Source of the DNA: Chamaelirium japonicum
Lineage: Eukaryota > Streptophyta > Magnoliopsida > Liliales > Melanthiaceae
Length of the DNA stretch: 64,000 bases
NCBI GenBank assembly: GCA_947650365.1
Contig: OX393551.1
Coordinates: 62,799,173-62,863,172, forward strand
Direction of reading: 5' to 3'
The notes under the pieces are model-generated. The model had not been told where the DNA came from. It was given only the letters and a program-made list of their open reading frames with translations, and did not search any database. Shown here piece by piece: positions 46,740-59,371 of this stretch; the stretch's first letter is position 1, and each line of letters opens with the position of its first letter. Position numbers and translations under genes: made by a program.

Positions 46740-47118
46740 AACTCAGCGAGACAACTCCATATGAACGGAGAGCTGGAATCTTCTGATTGTCGGGGATATG
46801 AGCCATGGGATGAATCCTAGGGGGATGCCACCACCACCGGTCGCTGCTACCCCACCTGCCACCACTCTCGCAAATCACCGTCCGTTGTCATCGCCTCGTC
46901 CGCCGCCGCCCATCGCCACTGGCAACCCACCGTCGGTCCTGCACCGCCGTTCACCGTTTACCACCTCGCCGGCCACCGTCGCCCACCATCGTCCGGCCAA
47001 TTGCCGCCCACGCACGGACATGGCATCCCCCTATGGTTCATCCCATAGCCCATAGTCCCGCCAATCAGGAGATGTCAGCGCTCCACTTCACGTGGAGTTG
47101 TTCCGCCGGGTTGTTGTT
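46740..47118. mobile_element. Foldback element with ~105-bp inverted ends (CCATGGGATGAACC family)
   Basis: Left arm GACAACTCCATATGAACGGA through GAGCCATGGGATGAATCC to GGGGGATGCCACC is mirrored at the right from GGCATCCCCCTATGG to AACTCCACG...CCGGGTTGTTG. The centre (46830-47010) is CCACCG-rich. Long inverted ends suggest a Mutator-like miniature element. A TSD was not found. Relatives are at 58545-58990 and 61750-62060. Confidence 0.65.
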
Positions 47119-47235
47119 TCTTTTTTGGGGCTATTGAGCCTGCAAAGCAGGTGAGTTTTCAGTAAAGGAAAAGGTGGAAAACCTAATTAGGAGTCAACAA
47201 ATCCTCGCCCATGTTTTATCACACAGGGACAACTA

Positions 47236-48115
47236 TGAGGATGTCGGGTAGCTTAACCGGTAAAGTCTCTTGGTGGTTATACCAGCGACAAATAAAATCT
47301 CCTAAAATTTTGGACCCGACACGGTGGACCCGACACAAAGTTAGTGGGCCTGGGTCAGGGCTAAACAGGTTCGGGTCATAAACGGGTCGACATGATAGAC
47401 CCGTTTAATAAACGGGTTGGGTCCGGATTTAGGATCTAGACACGGTTGATCCGGAAAGACCTGTTTAACATTCACCGGGTCGTGTTAGGTAGGGTCTACC
47501 CGCAATCCGATACTATAATATATAGTATCAGCGGGTCTATCAGTAATGCCAGGTTGAGTTGGATCGGGTCAACTGAATAAACCCATATGGTAAACCGGTC
47601 TAACGGGTCTGCCCATTTATAAACGGGTCGGGTGTGGGTTTAGGGTCTAGACACGATTAATTAAACGGGTTAGGTCTGGGTCTAGGGGTTTTGGACATGA
47701 CAGGAACCCGACCCATCGCCACCCCTACCTATGACAAATAATAAAAGTAAAATAGGGGAGTAGGCAAAGCAACTGATACTTGGTGAGGAGGTTGTGGGTT
47801 CGATTCCTCGCTCCCTCAGGTTACCCTGAAGTGCTGAAGTGCGTAGGGAAACTTCTTAGTGGGTGGGTCAATGTGCATTATCGGAAGGATTAGTTCGAGC
47901 TCAAAGTGGATTCATTGTCTAAAAGGTTTCAAGACACCCGCCGATATATCCTAATTATGTTAAATAAAGTACAAGGTGTTGCGTATTCTCGGAGGGATTA
48001 GTACAAGTCCAAAGTGGGTCCATTACCCCAAAGGTTTAGGAACAATCGCCATGTCAAAAAAAATATATTTATCCTAATTATTGTTAAATAAGTACAATTT
48101 TGGATGTCTGCACTA
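47236..48115 (+). mobile_element. SINE-like sequence interrupted by a CGGGTC-rich element
   Basis: GGGTAGCTTAACCGGTAAAG (47247) resembles a tRNA-type A box. GTGGGTTCGATTCCTCGCTC (47799) resembles a B box, so a tRNA-derived SINE may have been split by the hAT-type element at about 47303-47733. GACAAATA occurs on both sides (about 47288 and 47727). Downstream, a unit of about 110 bp (GGAAGGATTAGTTCGAGCTC... / GGAGGGATTAGTACAAGTCC...) is tandemly duplicated to 48115. Confidence 0.4.
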
Positions 48116-48243
48116 CCTTTTTCTCTGTCTCAGGTGGCTAGCTAATGGTTGGCGCAAACGAGTAGTCTGAGAGAGGAGGGCGGCTAGCCCATATTTATTG
48201 GTTCTACACATGCTTAAGTGTTTAACTACCCATCGTATTAATT

Positions 48244-48700
48244 AGGGTTGGTAATCCTTGACCCAATCCGCCAACCTGACCTGAACCCAACCTTAGCAGG
48301 TTTGGATTTGGCCTAAACGGGTTTGGGTCATAAACAGGTCGACCCGATTGACGTTTATTTAATGGGTCGGGTTCGGGTTTGTACTTGTAACCTGTTTGAC
48401 CCGACTTGACTCGTTTACCAAATGGGTCGTGTCAACCCAAACCGACCCGACCCGAATCAACCCGACCCAACCCGGCCCAATCCGACCTTTCTTGACCCAA
48501 CCCAACAGGTTTACATGGGTTCTGTTGACCCAAACCCAACCCAACACGACCCGTTTAGTAAACGGGTCAGGTCAACCCCTTTATTAGGTGGGTCGGATTT
48601 GGGTTTAAGTTTTTGATCCGTTTATTAAACGGGCGGATTCGGGTTGGATGTTTTGCCCTTATACCTATGTCTCAACCCGACCCGACCCATTGGTATATGA
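48244..48700. repeat. Eroded CGGGTC-rich miniature element
   Basis: It starts TAGGGTTGGTAATCC and ends near ACCCATTGGTA, with ACCCGACCC/GGGTCGGG words throughout. It is the same family as 46013-46476. No TSD was found. Confidence 0.6.
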
Positions 48701-49096
48701 TGTAAGCGGGAGGCCACAACAAACACAATAATCTTTCGACAATCTCCCACTTGGTCCACACTGACATCCAGATAAGATGTTGTGAAAACAATTTGCCACT
48801 TGTTTACCTTACACATGAATAGTTCCTAAAATATTCACTGCCCTTTCATCCAAAGTTTAGAAATATCGCTAATAATGGAACGTAAATGTACAAGATCGAT
48901 GTTCTTTCTTAATACCAAGACAGTTCAATGGTCTCAAAACTAGCAATATCAAGCATACTCACAAGCAAATTTTAATATAATAACATGTTTTATACACGAA
49001 CTTGTGTCACCCTATATGGTGCCAAATCATATTTAGCCCAAGCAAACTTCATCGAGTAACACATAGTCACAGATAAACCGCTCAAGCGCCCAGTGA

Positions 49097-49656
49097 TAGA
49101 AGTGGGACTTGGGCGGGTTGAAGGATCTGCCCATGCCCAACCCGATCTATACACCTTAACTCGTTTTATCCGCGGAACCCGGGGAAGCTCAACCCGTGCT
49201 TTGCCCATGTTAGGTTGCTTGGGTTGCCCAATTTGCCAAAAAAATAGGCGGGTTGATTGGATTGGACGGATTTAATTTGATCACAACAAATAAAAATACT
49301 TGATCTCTTAGAACCAAACAAAAAAAAACAAAGTAAATTATTCTATCAACTAATAATTACCAAAATAAAAAAAAATCAGCAAGCACCACTCCCTCTCTCT
49401 CTAATTCTCCAAAACATTCATCGAATGGTTGTGGTGACAGCAGCCCTACAAGCATGTATGCCACTATACTTGCCTACGTGGGTTCCTCGGGTTCTTCTGG
49501 TTCCTCGGGTTGGGAAAGATGATGCCCAAACCTGTCCAAATTAAAACGAGTTGATATTTTTTTATCCAAATCCGTCCAAGTTTTCAACCAGCTTTGCCCA
49601 TGTTTGTCCATTGTTCGGATTGGGTTCAGCTCAGACCCACCCAAGTCCTACCCCTA
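49097..49656. mobile_element. hAT-type miniature element (TAGGGGTAGGACTTGGG family)
   Basis: The ends TAGAAGTGGGACTTGGGCGG and the inverted CCCAAGTCCTACCCCTA match at about 80 percent. A perfect 8-bp TSD, CCCAGTGA, lies at 49089-49096 and 49657-49664. It has no coding capacity. Confidence 0.88.
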
Positions 49657-49702
49657 CCCAGTGACCTATATAATAAAATAATATTATAAAAATTAATAAA
49701 AC

Positions 49703-49877
49703 TGTTACGGATATATATATGGCTGCCCACTTTGGTGGGATATATCTATCCCGACATGTCTATCCCTTTATCCCTAACTCTCTATATATGTGTTATGAAT
49801 AAACAAGAGGCCTCACGGATTCGTGAGAGCGCAGCCGCCATCCCCGTTTGCATCCTTCCTCTCTCCCTTTCGTAACA
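49703..49877 (+). repeat. 5' LTR of copia-2
   Basis: 175 bp, TGTTACGG...CGTAACA, with TSD AAAAC immediately left. It contains AACTCTCTATATATGTG, a plausible TATA region. Confidence 0.95.
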
Positions 49878-51804
49878 CGTTATCAGCACGAGAGGCTCTC
49901 CGACCCGGCCTCGGCTCGGCTCCGGATCTCATCCGCGGCCCGGACCTGACGGACCACATTGCAAAGAGAGAGAGAGAAGCAACGAGTCCGACAGCGAACC
50001 ACTGCAGCGACGACCTGCAGCAAATAGCAAACCAGATCTTACCAGGTACTTCGACTCCGGCGAGAACGAATCTCGTCGAAGATTTGCATGATGCTAGCTT
50101 CTGTTTCTGCCTGTCACAACCCACTCCAGATCGTACCACCGTGAGCCATCATCATGGCCAATCGGTGGCCGGAACCTCCGGACCGACGAGCATGATGCCG
50201 ACGGATGGCTGCTCCATGACCGCACAGACCCACCGTCGTCCCTGGCTGCTCCATGCGACGGGACTGACGACGTCCGACGCGAAGCCCAGTCGGGTGCTCC
50301 CTGCGACATGACTGGCGGCGTCCGGCGATGATCCCGAGCGGCTGCTCCATGCGACGGGACCGGCGGTGTCCGACCCAAATCCCGGCCGGCTGCTCCCTGC
50401 GGCGAGACCGGCGTCGTTCGGTGCTGATCCCGGGCGGTCGCCACCTGTGCGTGACCGGCGACGTCCGGCGAGGTGGTGATCTCCCGGATTCTCTGATCGG
50501 TTAGGATTTCCCCGATGAAATCGAGGAAGATAAGGATAAGGTTCACTATTTTGGGTTTTTAAAACCCAATCACAACTAACCCGACTGCTGTTTATCTTTT
50601 AGGTTTTTAATTTCGATGGGTTTTAAAACCTGTTTAACAACCCAACCCGACTGCTGTATAAGCAGACCCAACCCAACTGTTATATTATAGACCCGAGCCC
50701 GAGTCTAAATCCAGACTCAGGCCCGAACTAAGATCAGGCCCGAGCCCAAATCAGGCAAAGGCCCGAGCCCCTCCAGACCCGAGCCCAATCTCAGGCAGGC
50801 CCAGATCTAGGCCCAATCTATTTTGAGCCCCTATATTGCTGTATATTTAATCTGTTTTGATCTGGACCATCGATTTAATTATGTGGTCACGAGGCCTGAT
50901 TGGGAACCGATTTAGTCGATTCAAATATGGATCCTGACTATTTGAACCGTTCCGAACGCATCGGTACGATCTAATTTTTCAAATTCAAACTATTTAATAT
51001 ATATTTTAATCTGAACCGTTTAATTTGATATTGTGATCTCGAGTCCAATATAGATCTGTGTTCAGCGATCTATATATGGTTATTGAGTATTTGGGCCATT
51101 CCGGACTCATCAGTATGGTCCGATCTTATAAATTTAAATAAGTTAATGCATGTTTAATATGGACTATAGATTTTAGTTATATGCTTGTGAACTCGATTTA
51201 GACCCGATCTAGACGATCCAAATATGGATCTTAGCTTTTGGGACTGCTCCGGATGCATTGGAATGATCCGATCTTTCAAACTCTAATTGTGTTTCATTAT
51301 ATCATATCACTTGCTTATGAACATATAGTTGGAAGATATCTTGCTTGATTAAATTGGTTTAAGTTATTTTTATTTGTTGGCCATTTTTCCACTTTGTTAT
51401 TCAAGATAGATATCTTATATCTCGTAGTGTGTATTAATTTTATCATTGTTAGATAAAATGATTTTCACTATTGTCAGTGCCAATACTAAATATTATTTGT
51501 TTATGGACATATGTTGACTAGTTAAAATGATAATCTTTAACCTCATCCATAGCCTGTGTGTGAGCTCGGCCCTTGTCAGCCGAGACAGTACAATGTGGCT
51601 ATGGATACATCTTAACTAGTAGTTCCATAACGGTTAGGATTTCAATGTTCATAGAATCCGATAGTCTTTAATCTATCAATTAACTAGGCTCCTATCCCGT
51701 CCCCAGATGTCTAACCTTACAAAGTTGGAGTTCGCCGCACTTGATGTCAACGGCAATACTTAGCATAGAGGCTAGATGCTAAGCTCCATCTACAATCAAT
51801 CAAG

Positions 51805-52323
51805 TTGGGTAAGGCGATTATAAAGCCTACAGGCACGGAAAGCCTTAGTCCTGAAGACAAGGCTAAAGCGACAATCTTTCTGCGTCGTCACCTACATGTA
51901 GACCTGAAGAACGAATATTTAACCGTTGAAGACCCCTTAATTCTGTGGGAATCCCTACGGGATAGATATGATCATCAAAGGGCTGTCATCCTTCCAGCAG
52001 TGAGGAATGAATGGATAAACCTGCGCTACCAAGATTTTAAATCGGTCGCAGAATATAATTCTGCAATGTTTAACATCGTGTCCCGACTTGAGCTATGTGG
52101 AGAGCCAGTTACCCAAGGACAGATGATCGATAAGACTCTATCCACCTTCCATGCAACGAACGTCCTACTGCAACAACAATATCGGGAGCAAAACTTCCAG
52201 AAAATATCAGATCTGATTTCGGTACTCTTAGTTGCAGAGGAGAACAATAAAGTTCTTATGAAGAATCACAACTCCAGACCAACTGGAGCATTGACGTTCC
52301 CTGAAGCGCATGCCAATGAATGA
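51805..52323 (+). CDS. copia-2 gag part
   Basis: About 170 residues resembling the Gag region of Tnt1-like plant copia elements: FLRRHL, DPLILWESLRDRYDHQ, YQDFKSVAEYNS and MIDKTLSTFHATN. It is followed by a Gly/Glu-rich stretch and a zinc knuckle CFKCGREGHWSRNC (about 52576-52617). It is part of a broken element. Confidence 0.7.
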   Translation: MGKAIIKPTGTESLSPEDKAKATIFLRRHLHVDLKNEYLTVEDPLILWESLRDRYDHQRAVILPAVRNEWINLRYQDFKSVAEYNSAMFNIVSRLELCGEPVTQGQMIDKTLSTFHATNVLLQQQYREQNFQKISDLISVLLVAEENNKVLMKNHNSRPTGALTFPEAHANE

Positions 52324-55300
52324 TACCACAGAGGTAGAGGCAGATGAAGGTTTGGAAGAGGTGGTCGCCATAACCACTCCGGCAGAAGTGGCAGGGGCGA
52401 CAGAGGTGGCAACCCCAGCAGAGGAGGTTACCGAGGTAGAGGCAGGCGTGGCCACCCCAGCAGAGGTGGACTCAATCCGCAGCAAAATACAAATTTCAAG
52501 AAACAGAGTAACAAGCCCTGGCACGCAGAACAAGTGACGGAAGACTCTCCTTCTAATAAGTGGCCTACAGACACTTGTTTCAAGTGTGGGCGTGAAGGCC
52601 ATTGGTCTCGCAACTGTCGTACATCTAAAGAAGAGGTGGCAAACTTTCAAGTATCACAAAAAGCCGAGGGTAATGCAATGTTTGCCCTCGACAATGATGA
52701 CCTCCTTGAAGATGAACTCAATGAGATGCAAGGAAAAACCAAGCTCATAACTTTTGATTTCTTCAACGACAACTAGGGAGGACATGATATTTTGAGTGAT
52801 AAACTGCTATCGTTTATTAGAACAGTTGTTTGGTTTATAGTAGTTAATATTTTATTTGCTTATTAGACTATCATATCATTTATTTTTATCAGAATAGTTA
52901 TTTGCTTTATTATAGTTGATATTTCGGTTGCTTGATATCTTTTAGATCTTTTTTATTAAATATTTCTCATATCTGAGTTGTCGGAACATTATCTCAAATA
53001 ATACTTTATTCCTCAATAAGGAAATGGAATCCAAGAGAGACATGTATATAGACTATAGCTGACCTCGCTCGGATAATAGAAGGCTCCGGTAGAGCACACC
53101 TAGTGTTATTTAATGGAACCCATATCTTTATACAATCTGCCATATACTCTAGTAACTCTAAAAGAAATTTACTTAGTTTCAAAGATATAAGAGTAAATGG
53201 GTATCACATAGAAACCCTGAGCGAGGGAAACAATGAATTCTTATGTATAACCTCTAGTGTTGGAAACCAGAAGTTTACTCTAGAGAAATTCTCCAATCTA
53301 TCCTTAGAGATATACGTCACCCACATTGGGATTGTTGAGTCACATAAAAACATGAGCTAACAGCTCAGTACTAATCCAAGACAAATAGTGAGCCAGAAGC
53401 TCCATAATCCTATAATTTTTAATATCTAACATGATTGTTTAGGATATCCTAGGACAATAATGATAAAAACGATCGTAGAAAACTTTTGTGGTCATTCCTT
53501 ATCACATTATCAAATATTTAGAACCCTTAACATGTGACATTTTTACCGCAAGATTTGCGGATTGTCACATTGATGAGACAGTCTTCCCGTCGTTAGGGGG
53601 AGATAAAAAAGATAATAACCGTCATGTCCAAGAAGGAACAACATGAATTATCGTGGAATACTTCCATTCTGTCTCATCTAGACCCCAGGACTCCCCAATG
53701 TAAGCATGACGTTAGGAGAATGGCAGTAAATGAGCTAGACACACGCCAGAAGCGTGGCAGACCTATAGGTTCTAAAGATTTAGCTCACTGGAAGAGGAGA
53801 TTAAATAGCATATCACACCATACAGCTCCTGAAGAAGCTGTTCTTAATATAAACTCTCCTGAAGAGAGGATTCATGACGGTCCGGAAGATATCATGAATC
53901 AAAAATCCAATTTCCCCAAATTAAAGCATATCGCTCCGGAAGAGGTTATGCCCCAGATCCTAGAAGAGACTGGGAAAGAGGTACCGATACCCAACAATGA
54001 TGAGATATCTGTGTTCTACACATACTTAGGGGAAATATGGAATAGAAAAGAAATAGTAATTGATGATATATTTTTATATACTACGATAAATGAGATAAAA
54101 AAGGGTGATGATAATGATACTGAACCATGTAAAATCCCTGAAGGATTTGATTTACCTATACGGTAACCTAGACAGTGAAATATATATAAAAATCCCTGAA
54201 GGATTTGTTTTACCAAACTCCAAATCTAGAAATACGCATTTAATTAGATTAAAATGAGCATTGTACGATCTGAAACAATCCGAAAAATTGTGGTACAATC
54301 GGCTCAGTAAATATCTGTCTAGGAAAGGCTATAAAAATGATATTATATGCCCATGCGTATTTATTAAGAAATCCCAGAATGGATTTACAAAAGCAGCAGT
54401 AAATATAGATGATATAAATCTAATAGGATCTCCCGAAGAGATTGAGAAGACTGCTGACTATCTTAAAAGGAGTTTAAAATGAAAGACCTGGATGAGTCAA
54501 ATTTTGCCTCGGCCTGCAGATCGAACGCAATAAGGATGGGACCTTAGTCCATCAAACAAAATATACTAAAAATCTCCTGAAGAGATTTAATACGGATAAG
54601 TGTTATCCACTTAGTACACCCATGGTTGTAAGGTCTTTAGATGTTAACAAAGACTTATACAGGCCTAGAAAAGAAAATGAAGACGTCTTGGGTCTTGAAG
54701 TACCCTGGGTCCTGAAGTACCCTATTTAAGTACAATATGTGCAATTATTTATTTATCTCAATGCACTAGATCTGATATTCCATTTTCTGTTAATCTACTT
54801 GTTAGATATATTTATGCATCTACACATAGATATTGGAATGGTATAAAGCACATATTTAGATACCTAAAGGGGACATTTGACATTGGTTTATACTATTCAT
54901 GTAAAAAGACTAACCCAATTGGATATGTAGACTCTGGTTATTTATCTGATCCCCATAAAGGGAGATCACAAATATGTTATGTGTTTCTTAAAAGTAATGC
55001 AGCATGCCTAACTCAAATTCAAAGTGGCTTCATCAAAGGCGACTCTCCCCGAAATTCTTCTGCACCCATGAACTCCAAGAGAATGAAGAGACTATTATAA
55101 AGCAGGAGAAGTCAACTGAGAACCTGACAGATCTCTTCACCAAGGCGCTTCCAAAGTCTACATTCCAGAAGTTGGTGCATCAGATTGGCATGAGGAGACT
55201 TCACCAACAGAGCATGTGAATTTTATTTTAAATTGATGTATTAACAGGGTGGGAAGTAGCATCTTAAATGTATTAGGGGGAGGGAGTATTTTTTCTTTTG

Positions 55301-55672
55301 AAGATTGATGTAAGCAATGCTTGTAATGGAATGTAGGATAAAGATGAGGGGGAGCATCCTGCAGATGCAGATGGAGACATCCAGAAGAATGTCTTTTGCG
55401 CATTGTACTCTTTTTCCTGCGATGAGGTTTTTCCCACAGGGTTTTTCCATCGAAAGGTTTTAATGAGGCAGTGTAAGTCGCACTCACTAAGATTCCAGAA
55501 GAATCTGAGATTCCAAACGAATATGTTCCTGAAGAACTATGTTCCTGAAGAACTACGTTCCTGAAGAACGCGTTGTACTCTTTTTCCTTCACTAAAGGTT
55601 TTGTCCCATTGGGTTTTCCTTAGTAAGGTTTTAACGAGGCAATGTTTTGAAAAGTGGGCATCCAAGGGGGAG

Positions 55673-55847
55673 TGTTACGGATATATATATGGCTGCCCAC
55701 TTTGGTGGGATATATCTATCCCGACATGTCTATCCCTTTATCCCTAACTCTCTATATATGTGTTATGAATAAACAAGAGGCCTCACGGATTCGTGAGAGC
55801 GCAGCCGACATCCCCGTTTGCATCCTTCCTCTCTCCCTTTCGTAACA
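55673..55847 (+). repeat. 3' LTR of copia-2
   Basis: 175 bp, with one substitution relative to the 5' LTR (GCAGCCGACA against GCAGCCGCCA), followed by TSD AAAAC. Confidence 0.95.
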
Positions 55848-55852
55848 AAAAC

Positions 55853-56608
55853 TAATATATATAAATAATTTTATATATCTATATATTATAAGATGGGTTG
55901 GGCCGGAAATCACTAACCTCGGGTCGAGCCCTGTAACATATAAAGGCCGGGTTGGGCTTTGGACATGTTTTAACATGCCAGATTTTCAACGGGCTATTAC
56001 AAGCCGGGTGCCCTTCATGGAGGGCCTAATTGACATGCCTATACACGGTTGTGATATCAGAACGAGGGTTTATGGAGGTGGCGCCAAATCACATCTAGAC
56101 TAAGCAATCTCCATTAAGTGTCACATACTCACATGCAATTTTAGATTGGAAACACATCACAAACCGATCAAAATGGGGACCACTGATGTGGTACTAAGTC
56201 ACATCTAGCCCAAGTTAACTTTATTGACTATACATACTCGCATGTAATATGACATGCAATACAACTTAAATTTGTGTGTGTGGTTTTTTTTCATTAATTT
56301 TTTATTTATTTTTTATTTATTATTATTAATTTTTTTTTTTTTTTGGGGGGGGGGGCTAATTGATGGCACCAAATTAATCAAAATAACCTGAAAAATAAAT
56401 TGTGTAAGAGGTTTTCCGAGAGGAGAGAATGAAATATTCAATAAGAAATAATCTTTGTAAGAGATAATTTTTTTTTTTTTTTTTTTTGTTTGTTGAGGTG
56501 GTGGGTGGGGGGGGTGAGGGGCAGAGTGATATTAATATAACAATCTTGAAAGAGAAAAAAATAGAGAATCTACTAACAAAGTACGTGATCATGAACAATA
56601 TCTTATCT
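55853..56608. other. AT-rich intergenic DNA with T and G homopolymers
   Basis: Poly-T runs near 56330 and 56470 are each followed by G-rich runs (TTTTGGGGGGGGGG at about 56340). Part of 55880-56000 carries GGGTTGGGCC words like the local hAT elements. No gene was seen. Confidence 0.5.
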
Positions 56609-57360
56609 TTTTTTTTTTTTTTTTTTTTGAGAAATCCCTCTTAGTGAATGAGGGGGGTGGGTTCAGCCTAGACGCCAACTAGTAAATTAATCGAAAATAA
56701 ATTACAGTGATTGAGAGAGAAGGGAGGATAGGAGGACAACCTAGTTACAGAGATTAAGAAGAAAAGACTTCGACCCCGAAAGTTGGTTACAAACCCACAA
56801 ATGAATGAGACTAAATCTTAGTGATAACAGTCACCACCGGACTGTTTTTCGCCTGCAAGGTCTGCTTGTTTCTCTATAGCTAGATGGACCAACAGACGAA
56901 AATGACGAGAGTGTCCCAACATTTTTTGTCAGTGTGCTTGATCTGTCTTTTTCGCCAAAGCCCCCACAGGGATGTCAGAAAAGGTGGTGGAAAACGCAGA
57001 TTTAGCTTGAGCAAGAAATGATTCCACACCAGCTTGGAGAAGTTGCAGCGTAAAAGAAGGTGGTCGGCTGTCTCATCTGACCCGTCGTAGAGGACGCAAG
57101 TTGGGTCTGAAACCCCTGGACGGTTACACTTTATAAGGTTAACCCTCGTCAAAATCTTGTCCTTGAAAACTAGCAGCACAAAAATCTTAGTCTTGGGGGG
57201 GCATTTGGCACGCCAAATGGATTTGGCAGGTGGACAAAAGACTCTTCCGAGGTTGAGAAATCTGTAAAGACCTTGAACCGAGAACTTGCCTGAAGAGATC
57301 CACCTCCAACCCGAGCAGTCCGACTCCCCAATTAGTGTCACCTAATTGAGCACGTTGAGG
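56609..57360 (-). mobile_element. 5'-truncated LINE (L1-type) 3' end
   Basis: On the minus strand, an open frame 57341-56880 encodes the RT-associated zinc-binding domain of plant L1 LINEs: W...SGKFSVQGLYRFL, then IWRAKCPPKTKIFVLLVFKD, ILTRVNL, and C...DETADHLLLRCNFSKLVW. An A-rich tail follows (T run at 56609-56628 on +). Most of the element is missing at the 5' side. TCTTATCTTT near 56600 and 57495 might be a target duplication, but that would place the 5' end further right; this is uncertain. Confidence 0.8.
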
Positions 57361-57706
57361 GGAGTGCCAAGCTCATGCAAGCATTCTACAAGAAACGGTT
57401 CTTCGAACCTCGATTTTACTTACTTAAATCAACTAATAATATGAAATGTAATTACCAAGGGAAGGGGCAATCTAATTGTGGATCTATTAATACTTATCTT
57501 ATCTTTAATTATAGAATCTATTTTACAGTTTCTAAGCATCAAAATACAAATAAAACCACTAAAGAAATAGAATACTGATCTAACCCGAATACACCCTAAT
57601 GCTAGCCACATATTTTTGATTGTTCTGCTCAATTTTGATGCCCAAACTTTTTTTAACAAACTATGCACATTATCAAGTTACTATCGTAATTTCGGTCTCG
57701 CAAGTA
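57361..57706. other. AT-rich DNA, no feature recognised
   Basis: No coding or repeat structure was supported, apart from the possible right end of the LINE target duplication near 57495. Confidence 0.4.
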
Positions 57707-57862
57707 GGGGAGTCAACGGGTCGGGTCGGGTTGGGGTCGGGTCGTGTTTAGTTTGGGGTCGTGTCCAAAACCCCTAGACCCGGCCCCGACCAGTTTAACT
57801 AATCGGGTCTAGATCCTAAACCCATACCCGACCCGCTAATAAACGGGTAGACCCGTTTAACT
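57707..57862. repeat. Truncated CGGGTC-rich miniature element
   Basis: It starts TAGGGGAGTCAACGGG with GGGTCGGG words and ACCCCTAGACCCGG, matching part of the 46013 family. It stops abruptly at about 57862. Confidence 0.5.
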
Positions 57863-57900
57863 GAAAGAAGCAAGGGGATAGAAAGATGACGGAGAAGAGT

Positions 57901-58119
57901 CGTGTGCATTTTTTGCTATCGGCTCCGTTTGCCGTGTTTGCTTCTGGCCCAATCGTAGCGTGCCACATCATTCATTTAAACGGGTATAATGGTGACTACA
58001 CTTGCTATCGGACTTGTCTTTCCTATTATGGCTCTTTAAATGGACGACATGACACACTACGATTGGGCCGGAAGCAAACACAGCAAACAGCAAACAGAGT
58101 CGGCAGCAAAAATGCACTC
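57901..58119. mobile_element. 219-bp foldback miniature element
   Basis: Arms of about 80 bp (left GTGTGCATTTTTTGCTATCG, mirrored at the right by AGCAAAAATGCACTC) include GGCCCAATCGTAG/CTACGATTGGGCC. An 8-bp TSD, AGAAGAGT, lies at 57893-57900 and 58120-58127. Element type could be hAT (8 bp) or Mutator (9 bp with one mismatch). Confidence 0.85.
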
Positions 58120-58183
58120 AGAAGAGTGGATCTAGAAGCAAGATGACCCTCAAAGTTGGTGGATTATATGCAAAAGTTACACG

Positions 58184-59371
58184 TAGGGCTGTAAACGAGC
58201 ATAGCCCTGCCGAGATTTGGTCTGTTTGAGCTTGGATCGCTTAATAAATGAGCATACTTGAATGAGCTCTTATCAATCTTGTAAATGAACTCTATCTTAA
58301 GTCAAAACTTGAACTATATATATATGGTCTATTTATTCCTTTTAGAAACTTATTGACAAGCTTATTCATGAGCTTGCTCATGATCCCTAAGGGCATGTTT
58401 GTTTTTCGGACCCGCAAAGTAAAGGCTAGTAAATATCTCAGATCGATTAGTAAATCTGATTTCCTTCTTGCTGTTTGTATTGACCAGTAAAGTAAACCAT
58501 TACTTCTGGAAGGCTATTTGGATTGACCAGTAAAGTAAATCAGAAATTAAATATACCGGTCGGTCGCTGCCGCCGACATCCATCACTCCCCGCCAGCCAC
58601 CGACAACCTGTCTTAGCCCCGCAAGCCATCGTTCACCACCCGCAGCCAACCACCACCGTCATCGATCACTGGTCGCCCGTCGCCGCACTGTCGGCTACCA
58701 ACCATCGTCGCCTGCTGGCCTCATGGTGGCTGGCGGTAGTGGCAGACATGCGACAATGGGCAGCTAATGGTCGGCGGGGGTGGAGGCCGGTGGTGTGTGG
58801 TGGACGGTGGGGGTGGCGGCCAACGGGGTGTTGGTCGACAGCGATGGTGCAAGTCGGCTAGCGAGGCAATAAGGCAGCGACGACCAGTGGTGGTGACATC
58901 CCCCTAGTTCATCCCATGGCACATAGATCATGCCCGTTGAAAATGGGATCACCATATGTCATTTCCCAAATAGTCGAATCCATCATATGATGCTCTCTCG
59001 ATTGTGTTATTGGCTTACGTGACAAGGTCAACTGAGAATTCTACTAGTAAATCAAAAATATTTACTTTGCTTTTTCGAAGTAAAACTTTTTGGCTACTAG
59101 TAAATCTCCTACTATAACTTTTTATATCCAAACAACATCAAAGTAAATTTTTTACTCGATTCACTTTACTAGTTAGCATGTTGACGGAATACAAACAGGC
59201 CCTAAACAAACATGTTCATGAGTCCAACCAAGATGGGCTTTATAATGCTTGAGCTTGACTAGTTGATTAAACGAGCCGATATTTTAAGCTTGGGTTTGGC
59301 TAAAATAGTAATCGAACAAGCTTTTATCGATTTTGTTCGTGAGCTACTCATGAACTGCTTGATTCGCAAGC
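58184..59371. mobile_element. Composite: TAGGGCTGTAAACGAGC element split by a nested one
   Basis: The outer pieces 58184-58387 and 59206-59371 carry GAGCTTG/CAAGCTC words and a TAGGGCTGTAAACGAGC left end like 31007-31503. They are separated by the insertion 58391-59202. The right end near 59371 is eroded. Confidence 0.55.
58391..59202. mobile_element. Nested element with GGGCATGTTTGT / ACAAACAGGCCC ends and TAA duplication
   Basis: It starts GGGCATGTTTGTTT and ends inverted ACAAACAGGCCC. The 3-bp TSD TAA lies at 58388-58390 and 59203-59205. This fits PIF/Harbinger (Tourist-like). The interior repeats AGTAAATC/GATTTACT words and holds, at about 58545-58990, a GC-rich segment related to the CCATGGGATGAACC foldback family. 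Confidence 0.7.

Larger units (their letters stand above)
49703..55847 (+). mobile_element. Ty1-copia element copia-2: young LTRs, broken interior
   Basis: LTRs of 175 bp (49703-49877, 55673-55847) differ at one base by eye. A perfect TSD, AAAAC, lies at 49698-49702 and 55848-55852. A putative primer-binding site CGTTATCAGCACGAG follows the 5' LTR, and AAGGGGGAG precedes the 3' LTR. The leader (49893-51780) is long. Gag (about 51780-52320) and a zinc-knuckle part (about 52530-52776) are recognisable; protease, RT and RNase H survive only as pieces, with many breaks. One difference in 175 bp suggests insertion of the order of 0.2 million years ago. It was therefore probably mobilised by another element's proteins. 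Confidence 0.93.

Noticed and set aside
58523-58861. 112-aa frame rich in His, Pro and Trp
   Set aside because: It lies in the CCACCG-rich centre of nested miniature elements.
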